Assembly: GCA_964439395.1 (NCBI GenBank)
Contig: CAYTNV010000019.1
Location: forward strand, 1-64,000
From: JAUUSJ01 sp964439395
GTDB taxonomy: Bacteria; Bacillota; Clostridia; Lachnospirales; Lachnospiraceae
Direction of reading: 5' to 3'
DNA length: 64,000 nt
The translations under genes and the position numbers were made by a program. The notes beneath the pieces were generated by a model. That model was given only the letters and a program-made list of their open reading frames with translations, was not told the origin of the DNA and ran no database searches. This document shows, piece after piece, positions 1 through 7,470 of this stretch; position 1 is the first letter of the stretch; the number at the start of each line of letters is the position of its first letter.

Positions 1-1
1 G

Positions 2-340
2 CCTTATATCCCCATATCTAAAGATAGGGGCTTTACGGCGCACTTGGTAAAAAACATGATGCGTAATCATAAACTGGCACGGCACATTAGTTCTGTATCA
101 TGGTCTAAGTTCTTTGATATGCTGTCCTATAAAGCCGTTTGGTATGGGAATGAGATTGTAAAAGTGCCTACCATGTATCCAAGTAGCCAAACATGTTCTT
201 GTTGTGGATATAAAAATCCATTGGTAAAAAATCTGTCTATTCGAAACTGGGAGTGTCCAGAATGTCATACAAAGCACGATAGAGATACCAATGCAAGTAT
301 TAATATCTTAAAGAAAGGATTGCAAATGCAGTCGGCATAG
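2..340 (+). pseudogene. tnpB: C-terminal fragment of an IS605-family TnpB (OrfB)
   Basis: The last ~100 residues of a TnpB RNA-guided nuclease are readable. They include the NHKLA-type motif followed by a tryptophan-rich stretch, a zinc finger (CSCCG then CPEC) and the catalytic C-terminal RDTNASINIL segment. TnpB is normally ~370-400 residues, so most of the gene, including the first RuvC motif, is missing. The bases before codon ~15 (positions 8-40) form a CCCC...GGGG hairpin resembling an element end rather than TnpB coding sequence, so the gene looks joined to another end by deletion. It cannot encode an active nuclease by itself. The window starts inside or just before it, so the fragment could be slightly longer. 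Confidence 0.85.
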
Positions 341-488
341 CATATATAAAACTGCACCGTAGGGCATACGGGAACAGTATAATCTAGTTTGTGGACACTG
401 TGTAAGTCATTGCAATACCTATTGGTATTAGCCAATGCAGTAGTGGTTGAAGCAAGAATCCCCCTGCTTTAGCTGTGGGGAGTGTCAA
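341..488 (+). mobile_element. IS605-type right end with terminal hairpin
   Basis: Directly downstream of the tnpB fragment is a ~150-base non-coding tail. It finishes with a CCCC/GGGG stem-loop (460-480) and the terminal sequence AGTGTCAA, the usual layout of an IS200/IS605 right end. In this family the end doubles as the 3' part of the guide RNA, so the bases after 488 would be the guide. This is recognised by layout and by similarity to the ends at 1551, 17683 and 45966. Confidence 0.7.
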
Positions 489-531
489 TCTATCTATTTA
501 TTCTAGATTTCAAAAAATTTCTAGAGGGAAT

Positions 532-560
532 TTGCACAATTAATCTATATATATTATAAT
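532..560 (+). promoter_or_regulatory. Sigma-70-type promoter of a very short transcript
   Basis: TTGCAC at 532-537 and TATAAT at 555-560 are separated by exactly 17 bases. Transcription would begin near 567 and meet the terminator at 599-630, giving an RNA of about 60 bases with no evident reading frame. It lies just outside the IS605 right end. Confidence 0.5.
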
Positions 561-598
561 TATGACAATTAGAATATATATTTGCGGATATGTACTTG

Positions 599-630
599 AA
601 GGAGTCGAAGAAATCTGGCTCCTTTTTTTA
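599..630 (+). terminator. Rho-independent terminator
   Basis: AAGGAGtC pairs imperfectly with gGCTCCTT across a 10-base loop, followed by seven T. It would end the short transcript from the promoter at 532-560. Confidence 0.55.
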
Positions 631-743
631 AAAAAAATAGAGCATCATCGCAACGCCGCCCTTACAAAAACAAGATTGTTTTTTGATACTATTGATATTA
701 TACGAAAAAATAAGGAAAAAACAACTAAAATCTTGTTTTAAAC

Positions 744-770
744 GAAAAAGCACCAATTTCTCGGTGCTTT
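744..770 (-). terminator. Terminator of the secreted-protein gene
   Basis: Perfect AAAGCACC/GGTGCTTT stem (747-754, 763-770) with a T-run on the minus-strand side, 22 bases after the stop codon at 792. Confidence 0.8.
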
Positions 771-791
771 AAAAATCAAAAAAATATTCTA

Positions 792-1454
792 TTATTTCCA
801 AATAATCTCACAAGTCTCTCTTTGTCCTGTCTTATCGTTCACCGCAGTGAAGGAAAATGTAGATTTCTTTTTATGCACTACACGAGATTGTCCACTCACG
901 AAAGGTCGGATATATAGATATTCTGGTTGAGCTACAAAAAAAGTAGCACCTATCCTCCAATCTTTTTTTGACTTGAAAGTAAGTTTCATTTTTTCATTTT
1001 CGTATGGCAAAACATATACAGATTTTGTTTGAAATTTCGATGTTATGTTTTTCCCATTTATTTTTATGGATGAAAATGGATTAGTGTATTTTTTTACATT
1101 CAATTTGTATTTATAGGTAGTTGTCTCATATTTTCCCGATATAGTAGTTGTCCCCACTTTTTTAACTTTTTGATAATTTTCCGTGCCACGGTATGCTTTT
1201 ACTTTTTTCCCAGGAACTGCAACAGATGTGTTCGAAGATTTTATAGTCTTGGGATACAAATCTTCATCATAAAAATTGCACCGTGATTCATTTTTTGAAA
1301 CATATTTTCCTTGTGAGTAATCATATACAGTCTCTTTGCTTGGATACAAAGTCACAATTTGACTAGATATAGTGATTGTCTTTGCGTCGACAGTAGTTAC
1401 ACTAAAAAGCATCATAAAAACAAACGTGAATAGTAATAAAATGTGTTTCTTCAT
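792..1454 (-). CDS. Secreted Ig-like (Big2-type) protein, probable moron
   Basis: A 220-residue protein with a clear Sec signal peptide: MKK, a ~17-residue hydrophobic core, then cleavage near VDAK. The mature part is beta-rich with features of bacterial Ig-like surface domains, such as the SSNTSVAVPGKKVKA segment and a KVGTTTISG turn. No catalytic motif or wall anchor is visible. The start is supported by TAAGGAGG 8 bases upstream on the minus strand. The gene is opposite to all nearby phage genes, has its own sigma-70 promoter and terminator, and is flanked by two IS605-type right ends. It is therefore most likely acquired cargo, perhaps altering the host surface. The precise role is unknown. 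Confidence 0.8.
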   Translation of the reverse strand: MKKHILLLFTFVFMMLFSVTTVDAKTITISSQIVTLYPSKETVYDYSQGKYVSKNESRCNFYDEDLYPKTIKSSNTSVAVPGKKVKAYRGTENYQKVKKVGTTTISGKYETTTYKYKLNVKKYTNPFSSIKINGKNITSKFQTKSVYVLPYENEKMKLTFKSKKDWRIGATFFVAQPEYLYIRPFVSGQSRVVHKKKSTFSFTAVNDKTGQRETCEIIWK

Positions 1455-1498
1455 ATTCCCATTCCCTCCTTATAAATAAAAACTATTTCTTGTTTTTA

Positions 1499-1527
1499 AG
1501 TATAACTCAATTTTCTTATTTATACAA
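1499..1527 (-). promoter_or_regulatory. Sigma-70 promoter for the secreted-protein gene
   Basis: On the minus strand TTGTAT (1522-1527) and TATACT (1499-1504) are spaced by 17 bases, about 45 bases before the start at 1454. Confidence 0.65.
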
Positions 1528-1550
1528 TATGTTTTATCAGAAAAACTCAT

Positions 1551-1582
1551 AAGCCCTCCGCTTTAATCGTAGGGAGTATCAA
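1551..1582 (+). mobile_element. Orphan IS605-type right end
   Basis: A CCCT...AGGG hairpin with a CTTTAA loop, followed by AGTATCAA, closely resembles the right end at 455-488 (AGTGTCAA). There is no tnpB upstream; the secreted-protein gene occupies that place instead. Confidence 0.5.
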
Positions 1583-1611
1583 TTATACAACGTTAATTTC
1601 ATTAAACCCAA

Positions 1612-1737
1612 TCAACTATTTAAATTTTCAATATTGCATCTATTCTTCAATGTATCCATAAAATACTCTAAAATTTTGTCTAATTTTTTCATCTGTTTAC
1701 AGAAGAAATATTCAGGTGTACGTGGCAACTCTCCCAT
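1612..1737 (-). CDS. Possible 41-residue protein of unknown function
   Basis: A minus-strand frame begins MGELPRTPEYFF and ends in a lysine-rich amphipathic stretch. The start codon lies in the loop of the first hairpin at 1722-1747. There is no convincing ribosome binding site and no recognised family, so this may be chance. Confidence 0.22.
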   Translation of the reverse strand: MGELPRTPEYFFCKQMKKLDKILEYFMDTLKNRCNIENLNS

Positions 1738-1795
1738 TTTTTGCCACTAACCCTAAAATTTTGAGTGTGATACACTCTCCCATTTTTCGTATCAC
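1722..1795. promoter_or_regulatory. Two tandem hairpins with different stems and the same 14-base loop
   Basis: Hairpin 1 has stem GTGGCA/TGCCAC (1722-1727, 1742-1747). Hairpin 2 has stem GTGATAC/GTATCAC (1767-1773, 1789-1795). Both loops carry ACTCTCCCATTTTT. The stems differ in sequence but keep pairing, the pattern of a conserved RNA or DNA structure. They sit 36-110 bases upstream of the first gene of the RNA polymerase operon. The rest of 1583-1830 shows nothing else recognisable on the plus strand. Confidence 0.5.
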
Positions 1796-1830
1796 CTATT
1801 TAGAAAGGATGATGGAAGGAAAGTGAATTA

Positions 1831-2076
1831 TTGACGAAACAAAAAGACATTAGCAAATTAAAAACAAGAGAAGATTTTCATCGTGAATGGGGTGGATATA
1901 TAACACAAGATGATTTTGATACAAGTTATCCATCAAAAGGAAGAATTGACAGACTGAAAAGTGCAGAGAATTTCAATCGAACATTGAAAGCTGGGGAAAT
2001 TTTGGAACTAAAATCTGTGCCTCTTTGGAATAAAGAGAATATTTTAAACGATTGGAGAAAAAACAAAAATGTGTGA
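1831..2076 (+). CDS. Small hypothetical protein, first of the early operon
   Basis: 81 residues, charged and soluble, with no membrane segment or known motif. The TTG start at 1831 is chosen because GGAAGGA lies ~10 bases upstream and no ATG exists in this frame. Its stop overlaps the start of the next gene by 8 bases, indicating translational coupling in an operon that leads to the RNA polymerase candidate. Confidence 0.6.
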   Translation: MTKQKDISKLKTREDFHREWGGYITQDDFDTSYPSKGRIDRLKSAENFNRTLKAGEILELKSVPLWNKENILNDWRKNKNV

Positions 2077-2308
2077 TATTTGCCAACATTGGCCATGTGT
2101 GCCAAGATGTCCAAATTATAAAATGCCGAAAACTGGAATACGATGTATGTTTTGCGGTGAAGAAATCCAATATGGAGAACCTTTTCTTGAATTCACCATG
2201 GGACAATCTTGTATTAGATGTGCCGAGGATAAAAAAATATTTTTGAACAAAGATGATGAAATAGACTATGAAGTAAAATCTTTATATTTGGAGGATAAAT
2301 ATGATTAG
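2069..2308 (+). CDS. Small zinc-finger protein
   Basis: 79 residues with two cysteine clusters: MCDIC...C...C near the N-terminus, then CMFCGEE and CIRCAED (CxxC pairs ~20 residues apart), a typical treble-clef or ribbon zinc site. It overlaps both neighbours (2069-2076 and 2301-2308), so it is co-translated with them. It could be a nucleic-acid or protein adaptor for the adjacent polymerase, but only the metal-binding character is visible. Confidence 0.65.
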   Translation: MCDICQHWPCVPRCPNYKMPKTGIRCMFCGEEIQYGEPFLEFTMGQSCIRCAEDKKIFLNKDDEIDYEVKSLYLEDKYD

Positions 2309-2585
2309 ACTTATTCGTTTTTTTAAAAGCCTATTTGGTTTTTATGACACAGGAATCGAATATTGGGTTCCAATTCATTCTATTAGAATTGATCCAGAAT
2401 TTCGAAAGCATAAAGTCGGACAAAAAAAGATGCAGATAAAAATGGAATATTATCTCGTAACTGGCTCATTTCGAGAGGAAATTTTAATAAGACAAAGTGA
2501 TTGGCTCCTGGTAGATGGATATACCAGTTTTAGAATTGCAGAAATTGAAGGAATGACTAAAGTTCCTGTAAAATTTGTAGAATAA
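2301..2585 (+). CDS. ParB/sulfiredoxin-like domain protein
   Basis: 94 residues. The order VPIHSIRID near the start, then WLLVDGYTSFRIAEIEG and VPVKFVE at the end, follows the ParB-like nuclease (sulfiredoxin) fold, in which a V/L-DGxxR/F segment precedes a G-x-x-x-VPV strand. No helix-turn-helix follows, so this is the isolated catalytic-type domain, not a partition protein. The start has GGAGG 7 bases upstream. It sits directly before the polymerase gene, so a regulatory or DNA-associated role is inferred. Confidence 0.5.
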   Translation: MIRLIRFFKSLFGFYDTGIEYWVPIHSIRIDPEFRKHKVGQKKMQIKMEYYLVTGSFREEILIRQSDWLLVDGYTSFRIAEIEGMTKVPVKFVE

Positions 2586-2598
2586 AGGATGTGATTAC

Positions 2599-5457
2599 AT
2601 ATTAGACACACAAATTAATATGTATTCCGTAGATACTGGACATTTTTATAGTAATCATGAAAAACGCCTGCACGATTTGAATTGCAAACAGCGAAGAGAG
2701 AGAAATTGGCTAAAAAATAATATCGAAAATGCAGAAAAAGAATTAGAAAAAATCGGATATTCAAAAGAAGACTTGGTAGCTATTCGAAAAGGATCTTGTG
2801 AAAGAGCTTGTAAAGTTAAAGAAAAATGTAAAAATATGTGTTTCTCTGAGCAAGATTTAGAAAATATCAGAAAAGGAAAATTTAATTTTATAGATAATTT
2901 TTGCGAATTAGATGCATTTCTTCCTATTGTAAGGGAACTTTCTCTTATTCTAAGAATTGAAATATACGAACCGCTGATTGCAGTAAAAAGAGAAGCATCC
3001 AAAAAATCCAAGGATGCTATTTTAGAGCTTCTCAAAGAAAGAGTAGATAAAAACATTAAAAGTGGTGCAAAAGACCACATTAGAGCATTGCGTGAGGAAG
3101 ACTTAAATGATAATAATGTAATCTCTGTCTTTGAATCATACCTTACAAGAACAATTGGAATTGAGCAGGACGAGTTAACCGATGAGTTACTCGTCGTGCA
3201 GGTGTATTATTTTGATGTTTTTAAAGACATTATGTATCACGGATTTACATATAAAGGCGAGAAATATATATATTATAGTTCTTCCGCTGGGCAAATAAGA
3301 AAGAAAAAAGCGGTATTTATTAAAGAAAAAACATGGAACCGTATATCAAAAACGATTATGTGCGGCTTAACAATAGATAAAATTAATGAAAAAGGCGGAA
3401 ATAATGCTAACAAGCACTTGGCTTATCTTGCACTAAGTAATTCCGCCACAGATGAATGGAAAGAATTTGACATAGACAAAACGATTGTTATAGAGGATTT
3501 TGAAACTCTTGTGTTTGGAACAGTAGATTTCATCGATGGAACTGATTACTCCATTACAAGAAAAGATATGGATATTCCAATTCCTCATACAGATGGAGCA
3601 GGAATGGTACTACCTAAAGTAAGTACAAAAAATTTCATGTTCAGATCTCCCTGGATTAAGGGTTTATTGGGTTCTTTCGACTTTGTAAAATTCATTCAAT
3701 TTCATAGCTGCTCTCCTATTATAAAGGACATCTATGGCAATGAACATGATATTATTGCAGAAGATATTCAGATTATCTTTACAAAATCGCAGTTTAAAAT
3801 GAATAAGTACTACGATTCCTGGGATCTCTATAAAGAAAATTTCAAAAAATATGGTTGTTCCGCAGGTGTTTGTAATGTTGAAGAGGAGCGAATAAAAAAT
3901 GCCAAAATTAATTATCAAATGTTGCAGACGCTTACAGATATAACGGATGATGAAATAAACGCAATTGTTGAAAACTCAGCCAGTAAAATACAAAATATTT
4001 GTAACTCTAAGGAGACAATGTTAGAAGTGTTAGGTGTGACTCCTTATAATACAAGAATGACACCGTTCCAGAAAGCTTTGAAAATATATCCTACACTTCT
4101 ATCTGATACATATGCAAAAGATGTATTGAGGCAGGTAAAAAATAGTTTATTAAACAAATATAGAAGTGGGAAATTAGAGGTAAAAGGAAAATATACTTTC
4201 GTCTTACCAGATTTTTATGCTGCCTGCGAATATTGGTTCATGGGGATAAAAAATCCAAATGGACTTTTAAATAATGGAGAAGTTTATTGTAAACTTTTTA
4301 AACATTCAGAGGAATTAGATTGTTTACGTTCTCCTCATTTATATCGTGAACATGCTGTAAGAAGGAATGTAGCTTGTTATAAAGTATGCGGTGAAAGAAG
4401 TGACCATATAAAAGAATGGTTTACAACAAATGGAATATATACTAGTATTCATGATATGGTTAGTAAATATTTGATGTTTGACACAGATGGAGACAAATTG
4501 CTTTGCGTGACAGATAAAGCAATTATTGAAATCGCAAAAAAAAATATGGAAAACGTTGTTCCATTATATTATGACATGAAGAAAGCAAACCCAACTATTT
4601 TAACAAATGAAAACATTTATAATGGATTGATTACTGCATTTGTCGGAGGAAATATTGGTATTTATAGCAATGACATATCCAAAATTTGGAATAATGATGT
4701 TTTTAGAACAACAGATGAAGATAAGAAAAGGGAAGCCGAAAACTCTATCAAAAGACTTTGTTGTCAAAATAATTTTGTGATTGACATGGCAAAAACTCTA
4801 TATAAACCAGAATTTCCAAAGGATATAGAGTTAGAAATTCAAGAATATACAAAAAAGAAACTTCCTGCCTTTTTTAAATATGCGAAAGATAAGAAAGATA
4901 AACAGGTAGAAAAACCTACAGGAAGCTTTGTAAATAAAATTTTTGATAAAATGCCAGACAAACCTATCAATACTAGAGGACTTAACCTTGGGATTATCAA
5001 TTATAAACTAATGATGAGCAATCCAGATATGCGCTGTAGCCGAGATGTATCTACCCTTTATAACGAATTAAACAAAATATATCGCTATAAAATAAACATG
5101 AAAGATGAATATATAGATAATATGAGATATATTGCCTGTCAAATTCGTGAGGAATTTTCTACGCTTGGATATTCCGATGAAACTATCGCAGATATGCTCG
5201 TTCATTATTTATACGGAAGTGAAAAAAGATATAAACAGCTTCTCTGGTTTTGCTATGGGCAATATATAGTGAATAATTTAGAAAAAAATATATCTGTGCC
5301 AAAGACTAAATACATTGAATGTATAGATTGTGGCGAATGGATTGAAATAGGATATAATAATAATCGAACTCATAGATGCCCTAAATGCCAGCAAGAGGAA
5401 CATAGGCGTATAAAAGCAGAGAGACAAAAAAAATACCGAAAAAAATGTAGTAAATGA
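2599..5457 (+). CDS. Single-chain two-barrel RNA polymerase, YonO/QDE-1-like (candidate)
   Basis: About 950 residues. Three signatures of the RdRp/YonO polymerase superfamily occur in the right order: TDGAG at 3589-3603, RSPWIKG at 3643-3663 (lysine of the first double-psi barrel), and the metal-binding DTDGD at 4480-4494 (three aspartates, second barrel). An N-terminal cysteine cluster (C...C...C...C, ~2794-2844) and a C-terminal zinc ribbon (CIDCGEW...CPKC) are present. YonO of phage SP-beta transcribes late phage genes from DNA; the same role is inferred here. The correctly spaced start is ATA at 2599, 3 bases after AAAGGATGTGAT. The first ATG, at 2620, is 25 bases away. A DNA- or RNA-templated enzyme cannot be distinguished by eye. 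Confidence 0.72.
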   Translation: MLDTQINMYSVDTGHFYSNHEKRLHDLNCKQRRERNWLKNNIENAEKELEKIGYSKEDLVAIRKGSCERACKVKEKCKNMCFSEQDLENIRKGKFNFIDNFCELDAFLPIVRELSLILRIEIYEPLIAVKREASKKSKDAILELLKERVDKNIKSGAKDHIRALREEDLNDNNVISVFESYLTRTIGIEQDELTDELLVVQVYYFDVFKDIMYHGFTYKGEKYIYYSSSAGQIRKKKAVFIKEKTWNRISKTIMCGLTIDKINEKGGNNANKHLAYLALSNSATDEWKEFDIDKTIVIEDFETLVFGTVDFIDGTDYSITRKDMDIPIPHTDGAGMVLPKVSTKNFMFRSPWIKGLLGSFDFVKFIQFHSCSPIIKDIYGNEHDIIAEDIQIIFTKSQFKMNKYYDSWDLYKENFKKYGCSAGVCNVEEERIKNAKINYQMLQTLTDITDDEINAIVENSASKIQNICNSKETMLEVLGVTPYNTRMTPFQKALKIYPTLLSDTYAKDVLRQVKNSLLNKYRSGKLEVKGKYTFVLPDFYAACEYWFMGIKNPNGLLNNGEVYCKLFKHSEELDCLRSPHLYREHAVRRNVACYKVCGERSDHIKEWFTTNGIYTSIHDMVSKYLMFDTDGDKLLCVTDKAIIEIAKKNMENVVPLYYDMKKANPTILTNENIYNGLITAFVGGNIGIYSNDISKIWNNDVFRTTDEDKKREAENSIKRLCCQNNFVIDMAKTLYKPEFPKDIELEIQEYTKKKLPAFFKYAKDKKDKQVEKPTGSFVNKIFDKMPDKPINTRGLNLGIINYKLMMSNPDMRCSRDVSTLYNELNKIYRYKINMKDEYIDNMRYIACQIREEFSTLGYSDETIADMLVHYLYGSEKRYKQLLWFCYGQYIVNNLEKNISVPKTKYIECIDCGEWIEIGYNNNRTHRCPKCQQEEHRRIKAERQKKYRKKCSK

Positions 5458-5520
5458 TAAATTGACTACTCTTCCACCACACAATATAATCAAAAGAAAA
5501 AATGTGGTGGAGGACAAGTC

Positions 5521-6513
5521 ATGAAAAAGAATTTTTCCAATTTAGAAAAGGAATTGTTAAGAATGATTGAAACAAATAAAAATATTGAAATTACAAAGAA
5601 TTCTCTCTTATGTATAGAACAACTTTTATCAGATGGAGTAATATCTAAAAATAGTACTAGAAAAAGTGGCTACAAAATAAATAAAAAGATTTTTTCTAAA
5701 ATATATCATATTGATGATGATATTATACGTGAGGATAAAATATTTAGAAATACCGTCTCTCCTTTTCTCTTAGAATTCACACCAAATATCACTGGAATAT
5801 GGGAATATACATTTGAAGAGATGCTGAATAATGCAATAGAACATTCAAAAGGCGACACTATTAAGGTTGGGGTTATTCAATCCGATTTTGCCACTACTGT
5901 ATTAATTATAGATAATGGAATGGGGATTTTTTCAAAAATCAAAGGGTACTTTTCTCTCGAAAGCATTGATGATGCCGTGCTTGCTTTATTTAAAGGAAAA
6001 CAAACGACAGATGAAGAACATCATACTGGTGAGGGAATTTTCTTTTCCTCTAAAATGTTAGATACCTTTGCTATCATATCAGATTCAAATATATTTGTTT
6101 GCGGAGAAGATAGTAACACTCTATATAATTTTAAAGAGGAAATTTCACAAAACTTCCCTTCTGGCACAACTGTATATATGAGGCTAGAAAATCAAAGCAA
6201 TAAAAAATCCACAGATATATTTGCCAAATATTCAGATGATGAATTTGGATTTAGCAAGACCTATCTCCCATTAAAAGAAATGTTTCATAGTGAAAATTTA
6301 TGCTCAAGGTCAGCAGCAAAAAGATTGTTGCTCGGACTAAATAAATTTAAAGAGATAGAATTGGATTTTTCTGATATCGCTTTTGTATCGAGAAGTTTTT
6401 GCCACGAAATTTTCGTATTGTTTCAAAAAGAAAACCCTAATATCAAACTAGTTCCAACGAACTGTATAGATGATATTTGTTTCACAATCAAGTCAGTGAT
6501 TAATACGAAATAA
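5521..6513 (+). CDS. GHKL ATPase fused to a STAS-like (DUF4325-type) domain
   Basis: 330 residues. An N-terminal ~80 residues resembles a winged helix. A GHKL ATP-binding domain follows, with N-box EEMLNNAIEHS (99-109), G1 DNGMG (131-135) and G2 TGEG (169-172). The C-terminal ~75 residues (SRSAAKRLLLGLNKFKEIEL onward, then DFSDIAFVSRSF) match the STAS-like family often linked to such ATPases. The histidine phospho-acceptor domain of sensor kinases is missing, so it is more like an anti-sigma or switch ATPase. GGAGG lies 6 bases before ATG. Position right after the polymerase suggests control of transcription, which is inference. Confidence 0.7.
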   Translation: MKKNFSNLEKELLRMIETNKNIEITKNSLLCIEQLLSDGVISKNSTRKSGYKINKKIFSKIYHIDDDIIREDKIFRNTVSPFLLEFTPNITGIWEYTFEEMLNNAIEHSKGDTIKVGVIQSDFATTVLIIDNGMGIFSKIKGYFSLESIDDAVLALFKGKQTTDEEHHTGEGIFFSSKMLDTFAIISDSNIFVCGEDSNTLYNFKEEISQNFPSGTTVYMRLENQSNKKSTDIFAKYSDDEFGFSKTYLPLKEMFHSENLCSRSAAKRLLLGLNKFKEIELDFSDIAFVSRSFCHEIFVLFQKENPNIKLVPTNCIDDICFTIKSVINTK

Positions 6514-6573
6514 TAGTGGCAAATTTAATACGTTTTAGTAAACAAATGACTTGCGTGGAATTTTGGGATTTTG

Positions 6574-6650
6574 CCCATGTTATGTGGGTGTTTTCTGAAA
6601 TTTCCATTTTATGTAAAATTAAGTTTCGCCCATACTATGTGGGTGTTTTC
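6574..6650 (+). repeat. Two copies of a GCCCAT...GTGGGTGTTTTC hairpin
   Basis: CCCAT/GTGGG stem-loops at 6574-6588 and 6629-6643 share flanks GCCCAT and ATGTGGGTGTTTTC, differing in the loop (GTTAT versus ACTAT). Each is followed by GTTTTC. They fill most of the 186-base gap before the HU-like gene. They could be weak tandem terminators or a protein or RNA binding site. Confidence 0.5.
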
Positions 6651-6699
6651 CGTTTTTGGGATTTTTTCAAATGTGTATATATAGGAAAGGGATGATTGA

Positions 6700-7014
6700 A
6701 TAAGTAAAAAGAATAAGACAAGAAAACTCATTACCCAGGAGGAATTAATTAAGCAAGTAGCAATTGAGCAAGAACTACCTCTCTCCCATGTTAGAAGGAT
6801 ATTTAAAAATATTGAAAAAATTATTTTTAATCACTTATCTTCTACTTCTCCTGATACAGATACAATCATTAAGCTTATGGATGGATTATCAATTGAATGT
6901 AAGTATAACAAAGAAAAACATATAAAGACATTTGATAATTTTAATGTGCCAGAGAAAATTTGGGCAAAAGCTAAAATGACAAGACATTATAATAGGAAAT
7001 TAAATAATAAATAG
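6700..7014 (+). CDS. HU-like DNA-binding protein with an ATA start
   Basis: 104 codons reading ISKKNKTRKLITQEELIKQV onward. The helical N-terminal half and the later beta-arm/KAKMTRHY segment resemble phage HU/IHF relatives. The frame has no ATG, GTG or TTG until codon ~63. A TGA stop immediately precedes the ATA at 6700, and GGAAAGGGATGAT lies just upstream, so translation must begin at ATA or another non-standard codon. It precedes tRNA-Glu and a second HU-like gene. Confidence 0.65.
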   Translation: MSKKNKTRKLITQEELIKQVAIEQELPLSHVRRIFKNIEKIIFNHLSSTSPDTDTIIKLMDGLSIECKYNKEKHIKTFDNFNVPEKIWAKAKMTRHYNRKLNNK

Positions 7015-7070
7015 ATAATTTGTGTCGATGTGTGACCTTGCTCCATATCGGCACTTATTTTTTAAATTTT

Positions 7071-7143
7071 GGCTCCTTAGTCTAGTGGTTAGGACATCTG
7101 CCTTTCACGCAGATAATGTTGGGTTCAAATCCCACAGGAGTCA
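7071..7143 (+). tRNA. tRNA-Glu (TTC)
   Basis: Acceptor GGCTCCT/AGGAGTC closes with one G-T pair. The anticodon stem TCTGC/GCAGA encloses the loop CTTTCAC, giving anticodon TTC. The T-arm contains GGTTCAAAT. CCA is not encoded. Confidence 0.92.
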
Positions 7144-7208
7144 TAGGTTGTTTCTTTAGAGCACAACTTAAAGCAACTATAGGTAAGGAAATAGAAAGGA
7201 AAAACAAA

Positions 7209-7418
7209 ATGGCAGACACAATTAACTATCAAAGAACAATCACAGACAAACTTTCCATTAAGGGAATTCTTTCTGAAGATGGGAAAACAATCACCTGTGA
7301 AAAAGATAAAATGAAAATCGAGATGAGCATAGAGGAATGCCTCTCTCCTTTTAAAGGAAAACCGATTGATTTTAGTCTTCAAGAAAAAATGACGGAACCA
7401 CTACCTATTGGTGAATAA
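7209..7418 (+). CDS. Small hypothetical protein
   Basis: 69 residues, starting MADTINYQRTITDKL. The ATG at 7209 is preferred over an upstream ATG inside the tRNA because GAAAGGA precedes it by 7 bases. It is mixed beta/charged with no cysteine pairs, membrane segment or known motif. It lies between tRNA-Glu and the second HU-like gene, with similar composition to both. Confidence 0.65.
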   Translation: MADTINYQRTITDKLSIKGILSEDGKTITCEKDKMKIEMSIEECLSPFKGKPIDFSLQEKMTEPLPIGE

Positions 7419-7470
7419 AAAATAATTAAAAACATAACAAAATACAGAGAAAAGAAAGGAAATTATAAGT

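Noticed and set aside
2620..2622. ATG 2620 as the start of the polymerase gene
   Set aside because: It is 25 bases from the ribosome binding site, outside normal spacing; ATA 2599 fits. It remains possible as a secondary start, and the protein would lose only seven residues.
7116..7208. N-terminal extension of the small gene starting inside tRNA-Glu
   Set aside because: The ATG lies in the tRNA and has no ribosome binding site; the ATG at 7209 has one.
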